A stretch of 64,000 nucleotides of DNA from positions 8,556,001 to 8,620,000 of the forward strand of contig JAVTVX010000010.1 of assembly GCA_033439265.1 (NCBI GenBank). Direction: 5' to 3'. The notes beneath the pieces were generated by a model. It ran no database searches, was not told where the DNA came from, and saw only the letters and a list, made by a program, of their open reading frames with translations. Source of the DNA: Dillenia suffruticosa (Eukaryota > Streptophyta > Magnoliopsida > Dilleniales > Dilleniaceae). Shown piece after piece: positions 11,649 through 22,388 of the stretch. Numbering within the stretch: the first letter of the stretch is position 1; every line of letters starts with the position of its first letter. The position numbers and the translations under genes were made by a program.

Positions 11649-13449
11649 TCACAGACTTCGCCTCTCAAACGCCTCCTCCACGTCCATTCTCGCTGATTCA
11701 TCTCCGCTCAACAAAGACCAACACATGTCCTCTGACTGAAACGCAGCCAACTCCTCTTCCCTGAACGATTCACAGCCAATCTCCACCTCCCCCTCTCGCG
11801 AAGAGCCCAAACAGTGAACTAATTTCTCCATCGAACCGTCCAACTTCACCTCTGCAGATTTGTCTTGTCCACCAACCCCAGAATCATCACTGCCGACCCA
11901 TGGCAGTAGAAGAACTCCAGGATCAGGCGGTCGGTTACCTCTCCGATACGAGACATGAGAATCCCGCCGCAGAACCGCCGAGATTCAACGATCCTCCTTC
12001 ATCGCCGACAGCTCTCCCGTGGGTTTTGAAACCAGACGGCGATGGTTCAACACAGGGGAAGAAGAAAACTTAGTCCCGGTCGGATCTCCGTCGAAGAACT
12101 TCAAACGGTCGGAGGAGGGGCTCGGATCGGCCATCCCATCTCGGGTCGTGGAGACCATAGGAGCCGGAGCACGGGCCTTCTCACTAGAAAGAGAGGCTCC
12201 GGAAATTGACTTCCCTGGGCCTTTATGCCTACTTTCAGAGCCTAATGAAGGCCCAATCTTCCGGGAGAGAGCCTGCTTTGAACTTTCAGGATGAGCCTGG
12301 TCTGGAGCGACATTTAGCCTTGCAAGTTTATGGACCTCGGTTGAACTTGAGGGCCCAAAGAATGGACCAGGTCAGTAGAATTCTTTCGGCCCATGCTTGA
12401 GTTATAATTCGTGGAATTACCCAGCTTCGACCCTCCAACAATGTTATGAATTTCCAATTAAGTTCCGAACGTTATCCGTTGAAGACGGCAAAACCGAAAG
12501 AACTTTCCCTATGTGATCCTTGTTTGAGCGGCCAAAATCCCGTCATCCTCGGCGGTATTTACCAAACCATTGGGGATTTTCAGTTCCGGCATCTCTGATC
12601 ACCTCTGTCTGGACTGTAATGTCAGGGCAACTATCCCGTGAATTGCCAACTTTACCGTAGTTGAAACAAATGCTCAGCAAACCTTCATACTCCACCCGTA
12701 AAACACTCTTCCTTATTCTGATTTTGGAGACCAATGGTTTGTTCAAAGTAATCTCCACGCAGATGCGAGCAAACTTGCCTCTAGATGTAGTTGCCGTGTT
12801 AGTATCAATCTTCAGTGGTTTTCCCAACGTTCTACCGATCTAAACAGAGCATCTTCTTCAAAGAACTCAATCGGAAGTAAACGTACCCGAACCCACACCG
12901 CCGTTTTCTTGATTGCCATCTCGAAGGGAAGAAACCACGGCATCCATCGCATGACCACTAGATAGAGACCTTGAATAGTCCAAGGACCCCCAGTTAAGGC
13001 TCTTTCAAAATCAGAGAAAGAGACAATTTTGCCAGGTAGAATCCCTCTCCTATGTCAATTAAATCTAATTCTCCCTCAATTCGCCACAAGGCCACAATCC
13101 GGGACGTTAACAGATAATAACCTAAATTCCTGCCCCATAATTTAAATATAACAGAGGACTTCCATCGGTGGTGCAAGTTGGAAATTTGGTCATCTGTAAA
13201 CATTACTTCAGGTATTATCCGGAACCAAATGAGCATCATCATCTTCGGGATCCGACAGAATTTCAGAGCTGAAAACCCCGGTTTGTGGTCAGGACCGAGG
13301 AGTGTTTCTCAGTAACTCCGACAAGGAACAGTTTTGCTATGCCTCTCCCCATCATTCCCCTTTATCTTCTTGGTATTCCGATGTGTCGGGTCATCCTCTT
13401 CCGAGATTGGATCTGCTCCCGCCTCTGAGTTCATCCTTGAGTGATTCAT
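11649..13449 (-). pseudogene. LINE ORF1: DUF4283 / zinc-knuckle RNA-binding protein (broken)
   Basis: Probable ATG at 13449 (MNHSRMNSEAGADPISEEDD), with frame breaks afterwards. A DUF4283-type segment at 13242-12994 contains FKLWGRNLGYYLLTSRI and ELDLIDIGEGFY. The next piece (12827-12543) contains GKPLKIDTNTATTSRGKFAR, then CFNYGKVGNSRDSC. In the latter, the zinc-knuckle positions that should be Cys and His are Tyr and Asn, so zinc binding is lost. The C-terminal portion is low-complexity acidic sequence ending at 11649. In active plant L1 elements this protein binds the element RNA. Confidence 0.8.
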
Positions 13450-13560
13450 TCCTCGCTCCCGTATGGAAAATGGGTAAGTAGAAAATAAAATTTCTTGGCT
13501 GATGTGATTGCAAATCTCAACGATTTACTCTTCCGTTGTCATTGTTGACGAAGAACGGAA

Positions 13561-15707
13561 GAGAAAGGATTTTCTCTCCTTTTCCTTTATATTTATTGCT
13601 GGAGGTGTGTGCGTGTTTTTTTTCAATCGAGAAATAGAGAGATTGATTGATGACGAGAGAAAAAAAAAAAAGATAAAAAATAGAGAAAAGAAGAAAATAT
13701 AAATATATTTTTTCTTTGATGTATAGTGAAAAAACTACAAAATGAAAACGAATTTTCCAAATTAATATCAATGAGCATCTATAATTGGAAGAGATTTTTT
13801 TCCCCTCATCCATGACAGGAATTTCTTTATACCTGACAGCGGCAAATGAAATTTGAACTTGATTTTCTTCAATTTTGATTTTTTGAGCGATGGATGATTA
13901 AGATTGATGATTTTAATCAAATGTGGAATATTCCTATAGGTACCAAGGCCATTGGGTTCATTATATATATATATATATATTCATATATATATATATATAT
14001 ATATTTGATTTCATTTAATATTTATTTATGAGATCCAAATCAATTGATTTTAATTGAACGACCAAATCTTTGTATTTATGTTAAATTTGTTTATACTAAA
14101 AATGTAAATAACATATATAATTAATGAATGGTCCTTTTTTTTTTTTATATATATATAACATATACTAAGAGAATGGTTGATTTTATTTAGAAGTTAGTTA
14201 AATTTAATTTTAAGTAAAAAATAATAAACAAAAAATGTTTGATTTGAATTATAACTATTAAAAAAAAGTCAAAAGTCAGAAGTAACGCTCTTCTTACTTC
14301 TGACTTTTAATTTATGATTCTAGTTACTTTTTGACAAGTACTATACGGTTCAAAATTATTTTTAAAATATAAAAAACTATCTCACTTAACAATCAAACGC
14401 TCTTGTTTATTTTCTATTTTTTGTCCCTCTTCTTTTATTTTTATTATCGATATTCAAATTTTATTAAATTAATTTGATTTAAATATTATAAAATCTATTT
14501 TAAAAATTATATTTCTCCAAACCTTTTTTCTCCGAATCTTTTTTCACTGCCCTACCTACACTACTATCCACTCACGGACACTGACACTGATATTATTTAG
14601 TGTATAAATTAGATTGTTGAGTACACTCTTTCCTTTTTAAATTCTTTAGTAGTAATTTCGTAAACGTATTATTTTAACAAATATATTTCAAACTCTTTTA
14701 TATCCGCTCTCTATTTCCCTTCTGCTTTTCACTTCTAATATTAGATTTTCGAGAATACAATCATAGTTATTTAATATCATCCTTGTTTTTGCTTTCTTTT
14801 TTAAATTAATTATAATTCCCTCGTATCGAATTGAATTCTTCTTTTTTAATTTTAACTTTTAACTTTTAATTTTATTTCAAAAATTATAAAATTAATTTAT
14901 TTTTAAAAATAAAAATATCAAATAATTTTTAACTTTATTTCAAAAATTATTAATTTCTGCTTCTCAGAAGAAAAGATTAAAAAAGTCATGCTAAACAGAC
15001 ACTTGATTTCTCTCCCTCCCATTCAAATTCTCTCGATTAGGAATATTTCAACAATTAACATTGTAAAAATAAGTAAAATCAAACAGTAATTGATGATGAT
15101 GATCGATCCCAATTTTTTTTTCCCTAACAAATGCAATGCATTTTTAAATTGGGATCAGATTGTGAAATTATTGGGATCAAATGATTTTATGAGGGTGTTG
15201 TGGGAATGAGAAAGAAGAGAGGACGGCAGGTGAGAAGAGGAAAAATGATAAGCAAACCTGTGTTGGAGGAAGAGAAGAGGAGGAAGGAAGAAGAAACTGA
15301 GACGTTTTTTTCTTTTTAATTTGAACACATATTTTCCACTTTTTTTTTTTTTTTTTTTTAGTTTTTGTAATAGAGTAAACCACATCAAGGCAAGTTGCCG
15401 ATAGCAAAGGGTAATTTGCCCAAAAAAGGGGACCACAAGAGAATTTTCACCGGGGAGCAACTTGTCACAAAAGTGAACCACAAGGGTTAAATATCGTGGA
15501 AAAGCTAAGGGGCTGTTTAGTTTCCAAAAAAAAGTGCAATTTTTTTTGGTTTAAAAAAAACAAGGTGTGAGTTTTCCAATTTTCCAATTTTCAACTTTTA
15601 ACTTAGCTCAGGAAAACAGTTCAAACCCTATTTTAGCACAGTTTCCGATTTTCTTTTTTTCGGCGCAACACAGAAAATGGAAAACAACAAAGATGCTATG
15701 TGACTAA
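13561..15707. other. AT-rich intergenic DNA with TA repeats and a foldback
   Basis: No coding exon seen. It contains a (TA)n block at about 13962-14004, a perfect hairpin at 14271-14308 (listed separately), purine- and pyrimidine-rich stretches at 15180-15300, and a T run at about 15341-15359. From 15511, GGGGCTGTTTAGTTTCC resembles the end of a small transposon, but I could not find a partner terminus. Confidence 0.5.
14271..14308. repeat. Perfect 15-bp inverted repeat (foldback/MITE core)
   Basis: The arms AAAAGTCAGAAGTAA (14271-14285) and TTACTTCTGACTTTT (14294-14308) are perfectly complementary around an 8-base loop. Beyond them the symmetry continues weakly: the outer flanks contain GTTTGATT (about 14238) and CAATCAAAC (about 14391). 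That suggests a foldback MITE of roughly 160 bp. Family not identified. Confidence 0.6.
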
Positions 15708-18695
15708 CGCGACAAAAAAAAAAAAACACGATTTTAACGATAAATTTTAACGATAAAAAAATTTTTTCGCTATTTTATGATAGATTTAGCAATGAAAAAT
15801 TTTTCGTCGTTATTTTGCGACAGATTTAGCTACGAAAAAATATTCGTGGTTAAATTAACAATGGAAACATTATTTGTGGATAAATTTATCGTTAATTGGC
15901 GATGAAAATTTTTTTGTGACTAAATTCGTCGTTAATTGGCGACGAAAAATCTTTCATTGCTAAATTCGTCACTAATTAGCGACAAATACAAAATTCGTGG
16001 CTAAATTTTACCATGGATACCATTATCCGTCGCTAAATTTTACGATAAAAAATTTCATCGCAAAATTTATCGCGAATTAATTACAAAAATTTTCGTCACT
16101 AATTAGTCACAAAAAAATATTTGTCATAAAATTTAACAACGAACGTGAAAATTCGTCACTAAATTCGTCACTAATTAGTTACAAAAAAATATTTGTAGTA
16201 AAATTCGTCGTTAATTATTTAAAAAAATTATTCGTAGATAAATTTGTCGCTAATTTATTACCAATATTTCAAAATTCATGGCTAATTTCGAAATTAAATT
16301 TCTTCTATACTCTCATAAGAAATATTTTCAACCGTATTTATTCTAAATAACGAAATCGAATTAAATATATAATAAATATTACAATTTTTATCAAATTAAC
16401 AATTTTCAACAATAAATAATTCAACCAATTTGTAACAAATAATTTTCAATAAGTTACGACTATCGAATTCACCCATAATGTTTTTTATCTTTTACGTACG
16501 TTCGCTTCTCTCATATAACTGAATTGCTTTTAAAAGTTTAGTTGTTAATTTTCATTCATTATCGTCATCAGCAAAGAAAACAATAAATCATAAATCAATT
16601 TTCGGTGATCCATCTCGTCTGGTAAATAAATCAAACAATAGTTTTTGGAAAAACAGCGGCAGTAAGATGGATAGCTACTGATAGATAGCAGTCCATTTAT
16701 AGACTATTCTACGGTTTCAAAAAAAAAAAAAATAAAAGAAAAAGAATAATAAGAGAAAAAAATAAAAGAATAATAAGAGAATAAAATATAAAATGTTAAT
16801 TTAAAAAAAGATTAATTTAGCCACGGAAATCCTAATCGCTAAAATTTATATATATATAATTAAATAAAATATAATTATTATATAATAATTAAATAAAAAA
16901 TTAATTTAGCGACGGATTAGGATTTCCGTCGCTAAATTTCAGGACAGAAATGCCAATCCATCTCTAAATTTTAGGATAGAAATACTAATTCGTCGCTAAA
17001 TTTTATATATATAATAAAATAAAATAAAATATTAATATAATAATTAAATAAAAAATTAATTTAACGACGGAAGGGGATTTCCATCGCTAAATTTAGCGAA
17101 GGAAATGCCTATCCGTTGCTAAATTTTATATATATAATAAAATAAAATAAAATATTAATATAATATTTAAATAAAAAATTAATTTTGCGACGGATTGGGA
17201 TTTCCGGCACTAAATTTAACAACGAAAATGCCTATTCGTTGTTAGCGACAGAAATGCCTATCCGTCGCTAAATTTTATATATACATATCCGTTGTTAAAT
17301 TTTATATATATAATTAAATAAAATATATATTAATACAATATTTATATTAAAAATTAATTTAGCGACGGATTGATTTTTTGTCGCTAAATTTAGCAATGGA
17401 AATGCCAATCCATTGCTAAATTTTATATATAGAATTAAATAAAATATTATATATAATATTATATAATATTTAAATTAAAAATTAATTTAAAATAGCATTT
17501 TATTTTTTTATATTTTTTAATTCATATATTTTATATTTATTATATATTTTATTTTATATATTTTATATTATTATATTTTCTATTTATTATATATTTTTTA
17601 TTTTTTAATTATTATATTAATATGATTTCTTGTTATAACATTTTATTTTCTTTTTTTAAGAACAATATTAATTAATTAATTTATTTATTTTAATTTTGAA
17701 TTATTTTAATTTTTTATTTTATAAAAAATTATCATATTTATTTTTAAAAAATTATCATATTAATGTTAATATATTGATATTTTTATTTTATCTTTAAAGA
17801 ATAATATTAATATATTTTTTGATTCACTTCTTATTTTATTTTATCTTTTTTTTGAAGAATAATATATTATTTTATATTAGTTTATTATTATTAAAAAAAT
17901 ATTAGTGAAAGATAACAAGTAAAAAAAAAAAAAAGAAAATGACAGTAATTCTTTGTGGTCAGATGGTTGTCGTGCTTCTTATACTTTGTTGGTGCGTGGT
18001 TTGAGTCCCATGGGAAGCATTGGAAGGGGCATTTTATGCAAAATAAAGGTGGGTAGCGTGTGGGTAGGCGCCGAAGCTTGGGCGGGTCTGGTAGGGGCAG
18101 GCGAGTAGGGCCGATCGGTCTGGTCAGGTGCTTGATCGGGCAGGTGCTAGCGCATTGGCTTGTTCAGTTAAATAAATAAATAAATAAATAATAAAATAAT
18201 ATTTAGTTTAGCGACGGATCCGATCCGTCGCTAAATTAAATATAATTATAAAAAATTAAATAAAAAATATATAATAAAAAAATAAAAATAATAATATATA
18301 ATATAATTTAGCGACGAAAAATCAAATCCGTCACAAAATTAAATATAATTAAATAAAAAATATTGATATAGTAATTAATATATATATATATATATAATAA
18401 AATAAAAATTATAGTAATATATAATATCATTTAGCGATGGATTCCTTGGATTCGTCACTAAATTTAGCGACAGATTTCTCGTCTGTCACTAAATTTAGCG
18501 ACGAAAAACTTTCCGTCACTAAATTCGTTGCTATTTTAGCGACAGATTTTTTATTCTCGTCGCTAAATTTTTATAACGCATCATTAGTAATGAAAAATTT
18601 TTTGTCGTTAAATCCGTCACTAATGGTTTTAGCGACGAATTTTTCTAAAATTTTTATCACTAAATTCGTCACTAAAATCGTATTTTTTTGTAGTG
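15708..18695. mobile_element. CACTA-like (En/Spm) non-autonomous transposon
   Basis: The right end, read inward, begins CACTACAAAAAAATACGATT. The left end begins CGCGACAAAA and continues with an A run and CACGATTTTAACG, so the left CACTAC has two changes. A 3-bp duplication TAA flanks the element (15705-15707 and 18696-18698), as expected for this superfamily. Both halves are filled with inverted and direct copies of a motif around TTTAGCGACGGA / TCCGTCGCTAAA, the typical subterminal repeats. The middle (about 17450-17930) is extremely AT-rich, followed by a GC-rich patch (18040-18170). No transposase ORF is present, so mobility would need a helper. The ORF at 18437-18775 is only repeat sequence. 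Confidence 0.78.
17956..18008 (+). other. tRNA-like internal promoter remnant inside the CACTA element
   Basis: TGGTCAGATGG (17956-17966, A-box-like) and GGTTTGAGTCC (17998-18008, one mismatch to the B-box consensus) lie about 40 bases apart, the spacing of a pol III type 2 promoter. The sequence does not fold into a full tRNA that I can draw. No flanking duplication was found. It could be an old SINE fragment or a chance match. Confidence 0.35.
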
Positions 18696-18698
18696 TAA

Positions 18699-19256
18699 AA
18701 GCCTCTAAATACTTGCTTATATACACATACATGGGCGTGCACATATACAAAGAAATATGGAGACTACACTCATGATTCTGACAAGTCCACGAACGATGAA
18801 ACCATATCTGGTTTGAGGCAACTAAACCCTAGGGTGGCTCTAGTATAATAAACCCAAAACATAAGTAAGGTAAAATAGAGTTGATGCAGTCAATGGTGTG
18901 CTTTATTTGGTTTAGTTTTGAAACTAAGGCACATATCATAGGCGTAAACCTAAGTAGTAAATGAGAAGAAGCAAAATCATGAACCATTAAAAATGATGTG
19001 TATGAACAATGAAAGTAGACATTATCATTGAGTCGATTCTTTCTCTTCAAAGTTATACCATCTCAAAGTAGATTAAACCTAAAAAGAATTAATTTCTATT
19101 TTCTGAAATTGTATGATACATGTCTACAATTCAAAGTTAATTATGAGTTTCTAATGATGATATAAATCACAAGTTAGGGAGGGAGAGAGAGAGAGATACA
19201 GGGGAAGATGACGGAAAGCAGGGAGAGAGTCTTGGAAGATGAGAGATTGGATAGGT
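18699..19256. other. Intergenic DNA, nothing recognised
   Basis: Unique-looking sequence between the CACTA and Mutator-like elements. A GA-rich stretch sits near 19180-19230. I see no supported gene. Confidence 0.5.
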
Positions 19257-19921
19257 TTTTTAAGCAGAGTTTTGTACCAAAATATACCTAAAAAAATTAA
19301 AAAAAAAAAAACTCTGAGAGCAAAATAATTCCGGATCTAACTCATGTTTGTCGCGGGTTGAATTTGCGACAGGTTATGTCGTGAGTTGAACCCGTGACAT
19401 TATCATGTGGTGACGAGTGGATGATGACCACGTGGTGACGAGTGGATGGGACTGCGTTTTGAAAACACGACACACTGTGCCGCGTCTCCAAGACGCGACA
19501 CGGCGACGCTTCATCACCCCCGGCGCTGCACTCCTCCCTTGCGGCATTACGCTCTCCCTCTCTCCCTCCCCTGACTGGCACCGTGTGACACCTCTGGCAT
19601 GTGGCATGTGTTGGAGCCCCAGCTAGCACATGTCGTGGCTCGGTGGAGCCAAAGGAGCGCATGGGCCAGGAGACAATGGTTCGAGCAATGTTTTGGAAAA
19701 TGGTAGGGATGGTCAGGAAGAACCAAGGCCTAGAGACCAAAAGTGTACATTGTGGTTCAAGTGAGGGCCAAAAGGGTATACCAAGCCAAGTAAAAATTTA
19801 CTCGAGCAATCCAGGGGGATTGGACTAAAAGAGATTATAGAGACTTTTAAATTAGAATTAGGTAGGTTTAAAGGAAAAACACGGCCAAAACATGGGGATA
19901 CGAGGTGGCTCAACACATGAG

Positions 19922-20712
19922 CCATGGTGGCACGGTTGGAGCCATAAATCAATTGGTTCGAGCAAAATACCGGATCTGTAAAAAGTGCTTTGAGCATTCA
20001 TTGTTTGGGATGAAAAGAAGGCCATTTGCAAGAGGCTGAAGCCAGTAGAGCAGAATTGCTTAGCACTACTCATGACATGACCCATTGTGGCATGGTTGGT
20101 TGCATCGAGCAGAATGATGGATCTGTAAAAAGTGCTCTGAGCATTCTTCTTTTGGGGTTAAAAGAAGGTTATTTGCAAGAGGCCGAAGCCAACAGAGCAG
20201 GGTTGCTCAGTTTTGCTCGTAAGATGTACCATTGTGGCATGGTAAAGAGCCATGGAATAGATTGGATCGAGCAGAACATTCGATTTGCAAAAGGTGCTTG
20301 GAGTATTCATCTTTTAGGGAGAAAATATGGTTGTTCTCAAGAGGACAAAGCCATCAGAGCAGGATTGCTCAGTATTGCTCGTAAGAGGAGCCATTGTGGC
20401 ATGGAAAGGGACCATGGAATCAATTGGCTCGAGCAGAATGTTCGATCTTAAAAAACCACTATGAGCATTCATCTTTTAGGTAAAAAATAAGGTTATGTTC
20501 AAGAGGGCAAAGCCAGCAGGGCAGGAAGACTCAGCAGTGCTCGTGACATGGCATCGTGAAATGGCGGGGTGAGCTGTCCAAGCAGTTGTATGAGCAGAAC
20601 GTGGGGCGGAGTTGGGGCATCAAAATGGAAGAACACTTTGAGGATGTGAGGAAGTCATTTTGTCCATCATTGAAGCCAACTGCAGCAAATTGCCTGAGTG
20701 GGTATTGGCATG
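19922..20712. repeat. Tandem array of ~147-162 bp units inside the MULE
   Basis: Units start at about 19922, 20082, 20229, 20391 and 20552, each opening with a variant of CCATTGTGGCATGG. Each unit includes GAGCAGAA, then a block like GTGCTTTGAGCATTCAT, then a block like AAGCCAGCAGAGCAGG. The last unit is the most diverged. The 141-codon ORF at 20026-20451 simply reads through the array (repeated HCGM and EQN blocks) and is probably not a protein. Confidence 0.8.
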
Positions 20713-21238
20713 ACCCATAAATTAGCGTTTGTGGGCAATAAAACAAGGTTGGGAAGGTTTTGCCGTAAGCTGCCATTGCTGCCCATTTGCTTTAGAGAGA
20801 GAGAGGTGAGAGGAGAGAGGGAGTCCAAACAGAGAGAGAAAAAGAGAATTACTGAGGCTAGTGCTGGGCATTGGCTTGTATCACTTAGGGCAAAAAATTT
20901 ATGAGCATTTTGTGCCCCGGTGACACGCTGCGCTCTCCCTCTCTCCCCTCTGTGGCGTTGCGCTCCTCTCCCCCTCCCCTCGTGGTGCTGCGTTTTCCCT
21001 CCCCCCGGTGGTGCTGCGCTCTTCCTCTCTCTCTCTCTCTCTCTCCGCCACGGCACTCCTCTCTCTCTCCCCCTGCAGCACTCCTCCCTCCCCACTACCA
21101 CGGAAGCCCTCTCCCTCCCTCCCCCCATAGCTGCGGGAGTCTCCCTTTCCCACCCTCCCCCACTGGCGCGGGAGCCGTCTCCCCCTGCCGCAGAGCCCCT
21201 GTTGTGTCTTCAAGTTGGGTAGTAGCAATACACGACAC

Positions 21239-21563
21239 TAGGGATGTTATGACACCCGAGTCAAGTCGGGTAGTAGCAATACCCGAGCTCAGCTCGAGTG
21301 CTTTCTGGCTAAACTCGAGCTCGAGCCCGTCGAGCTTGCAATTATAGAGCTTGAGCTTGAATCCGAGCTCATACCTGAGCTTTTACAGAGATAAAGAGAA
21401 AGATTTTGCCGAGACCATACCCAAACTCGAGCTCAAACCCGAGACCATACCCAAAATCAACACTTAAATCATAAAAAGAGATTTTGCAAAGAGAGAGAGA
21501 GAGAGATTTCTGGAAACGAATCAACATCAAAACCCTAGAAACAAAACCCTATTTTCTGGAAGT

Positions 21564-21603
<40 letters not shown>

Positions 21604-22230
21604 TTTACCTTCGATTTGACTAAAACCAAGGATGTTACGGCGACGACGACAACATTGAACAGTGGACGATTCACACTTCGCAAATCTCTGCTGCATAGAA
21701 GGAGATGGCTAAAGAGTGAAGCCTAAGGGATACGAACAAAAATCTCAAAAAACCCTAGGTCACAGATCTTTCGAAAACCCTAGAGAGAGAGATAGAGGGA
21801 GAGAGAGAGGGGGAGGGTTCACCTTCGATCGATTTGATCTCTGAGTAGTGATATTGCAGTAGCGACGGGGGCGAACAAGATCTTCATCCCACAACGCTTA
21901 AACTTTGAAGAATCGAGGTCTAGAGGCGAGAGGCGAGAGGCGAGAGGCGAGAGATGAGAGCTAGGTTGAGAATTGATCGAGAATGGAGAGCTAAGTCTAA
22001 AAATAAGGTAAAATAACCATTCCTTCCTCTAAGTTTTGAAACCTAAGAATTACTCTTTGCAGGGCAAAAATGTAATTTTACATGTTCGAGTAGCTCGATG
22101 ACATTTTGAGCTCAACACAATATGGGCTCGAGCTCGAGCTCGATGCCTAAATAGTCAGGCTCGAGCTCGAGCTTTGATTAGGTAATGTCACGGATACCCG
22201 TGACACTACCCGAGTATCATAACACCCCTA
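21239..22230. mobile_element. Non-autonomous hAT-type element nested in the MULE
   Basis: The 992-bp insert has ends TAGGGATGTTATGACACCCG (left) and TAGGGGTGTTATGATACTCG (right, read inward). An 8-bp duplication with one mismatch flanks it (CACGACAC at 21231-21238, CACGATAC at 22231-22238). The subterminal regions are rich in GAGCTCGAGCTCGAG motifs on both sides. The interior contains (GA)n (about 21564-21601), short AGAGGCG tandem copies (about 21910-21950) and two related blocks with AAACCCTAG followed by GA repeats and ACCTTCGAT. The latter look like captured or duplicated 5' UTR-like sequence. No transposase. Confidence 0.82.
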
Positions 22231-22388
22231 CACGATACCGTGGTCATGTTGCGGATTCAACTCGCGATATAACCTATCGTGAATTCAATTCGTGACAAAC
22301 ATATGTTAGATCTGGAATTATTTTACTCTCAAGGTTTTTTTAAAAAAAATTTTTTAGGTCTATTTTGGTACAAAACTCTTTTTAAGCA

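Larger units (their letters stand above)
3757..13560 (-). mobile_element. L1-type LINE retrotransposon, degenerate, nested insertions
   Basis: Read on the minus strand, the element has a 5' region (right), ORF1 (DUF4283 plus zinc knuckle), ORF2 (APE-type endonuclease, reverse transcriptase, RNase H) and a 3' UTR ending in poly(A) (the T run at 3757-3772). This order is diagnostic of the plant L1 clade. The element is dead: there are stops and frameshifts in both ORFs, altered catalytic motifs, a 3.7-kb hAT insertion in the reverse transcriptase and a SINE in the RNase H. Excluding insertions it is about 6 kb, near full length. The 5' boundary is approximate (the ORF1 ATG is at 13449 and the UTR extent is a guess). 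I could not identify its target-site duplication. Confidence 0.88.
19267..22378. mobile_element. Mutator-like element (MULE) with long inverted repeats
   Basis: Inverted repeats of roughly 130-150 bp occupy 19267-19410 and 22239-22378. Both ends begin GAGTTTTGTACCAAAATA, and both arms share blocks such as AAAATAATTCC and GATCTAAC. An exact 10-bp direct repeat TTTTTAAGCA flanks the element (19257-19266 and 22379-22388); Mutator elements make 9-11 bp duplications. No MURA-type transposase is visible. The interior has a ~150-bp tandem array, a GC- and pyrimidine-rich segment (20900-21230) and a nested hAT-type insertion. Without the nested insertion it would be about 2.1 kb. Confidence 0.85.

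Noticed and set aside
15511-15707. A MITE beginning GGGGCTGTTTAGTTTCC
   Set aside because: No matching inverted end or target duplication could be located, possibly because the CACTA element interrupts it.
17956-18008. Functional tRNA gene
   Set aside because: Only box-like motifs are present; no cloverleaf could be drawn, so it is listed only as a tRNA-like remnant.
20026-20451. 141-codon ORF that looks like a repeat protein
   Set aside because: It reads through DNA tandem units of varying length in a MULE with no start context and no known domain.
21484-21726. Arg/Glu-rich ORF
   Set aside because: Translation of a GA microsatellite inside a non-autonomous hAT element.
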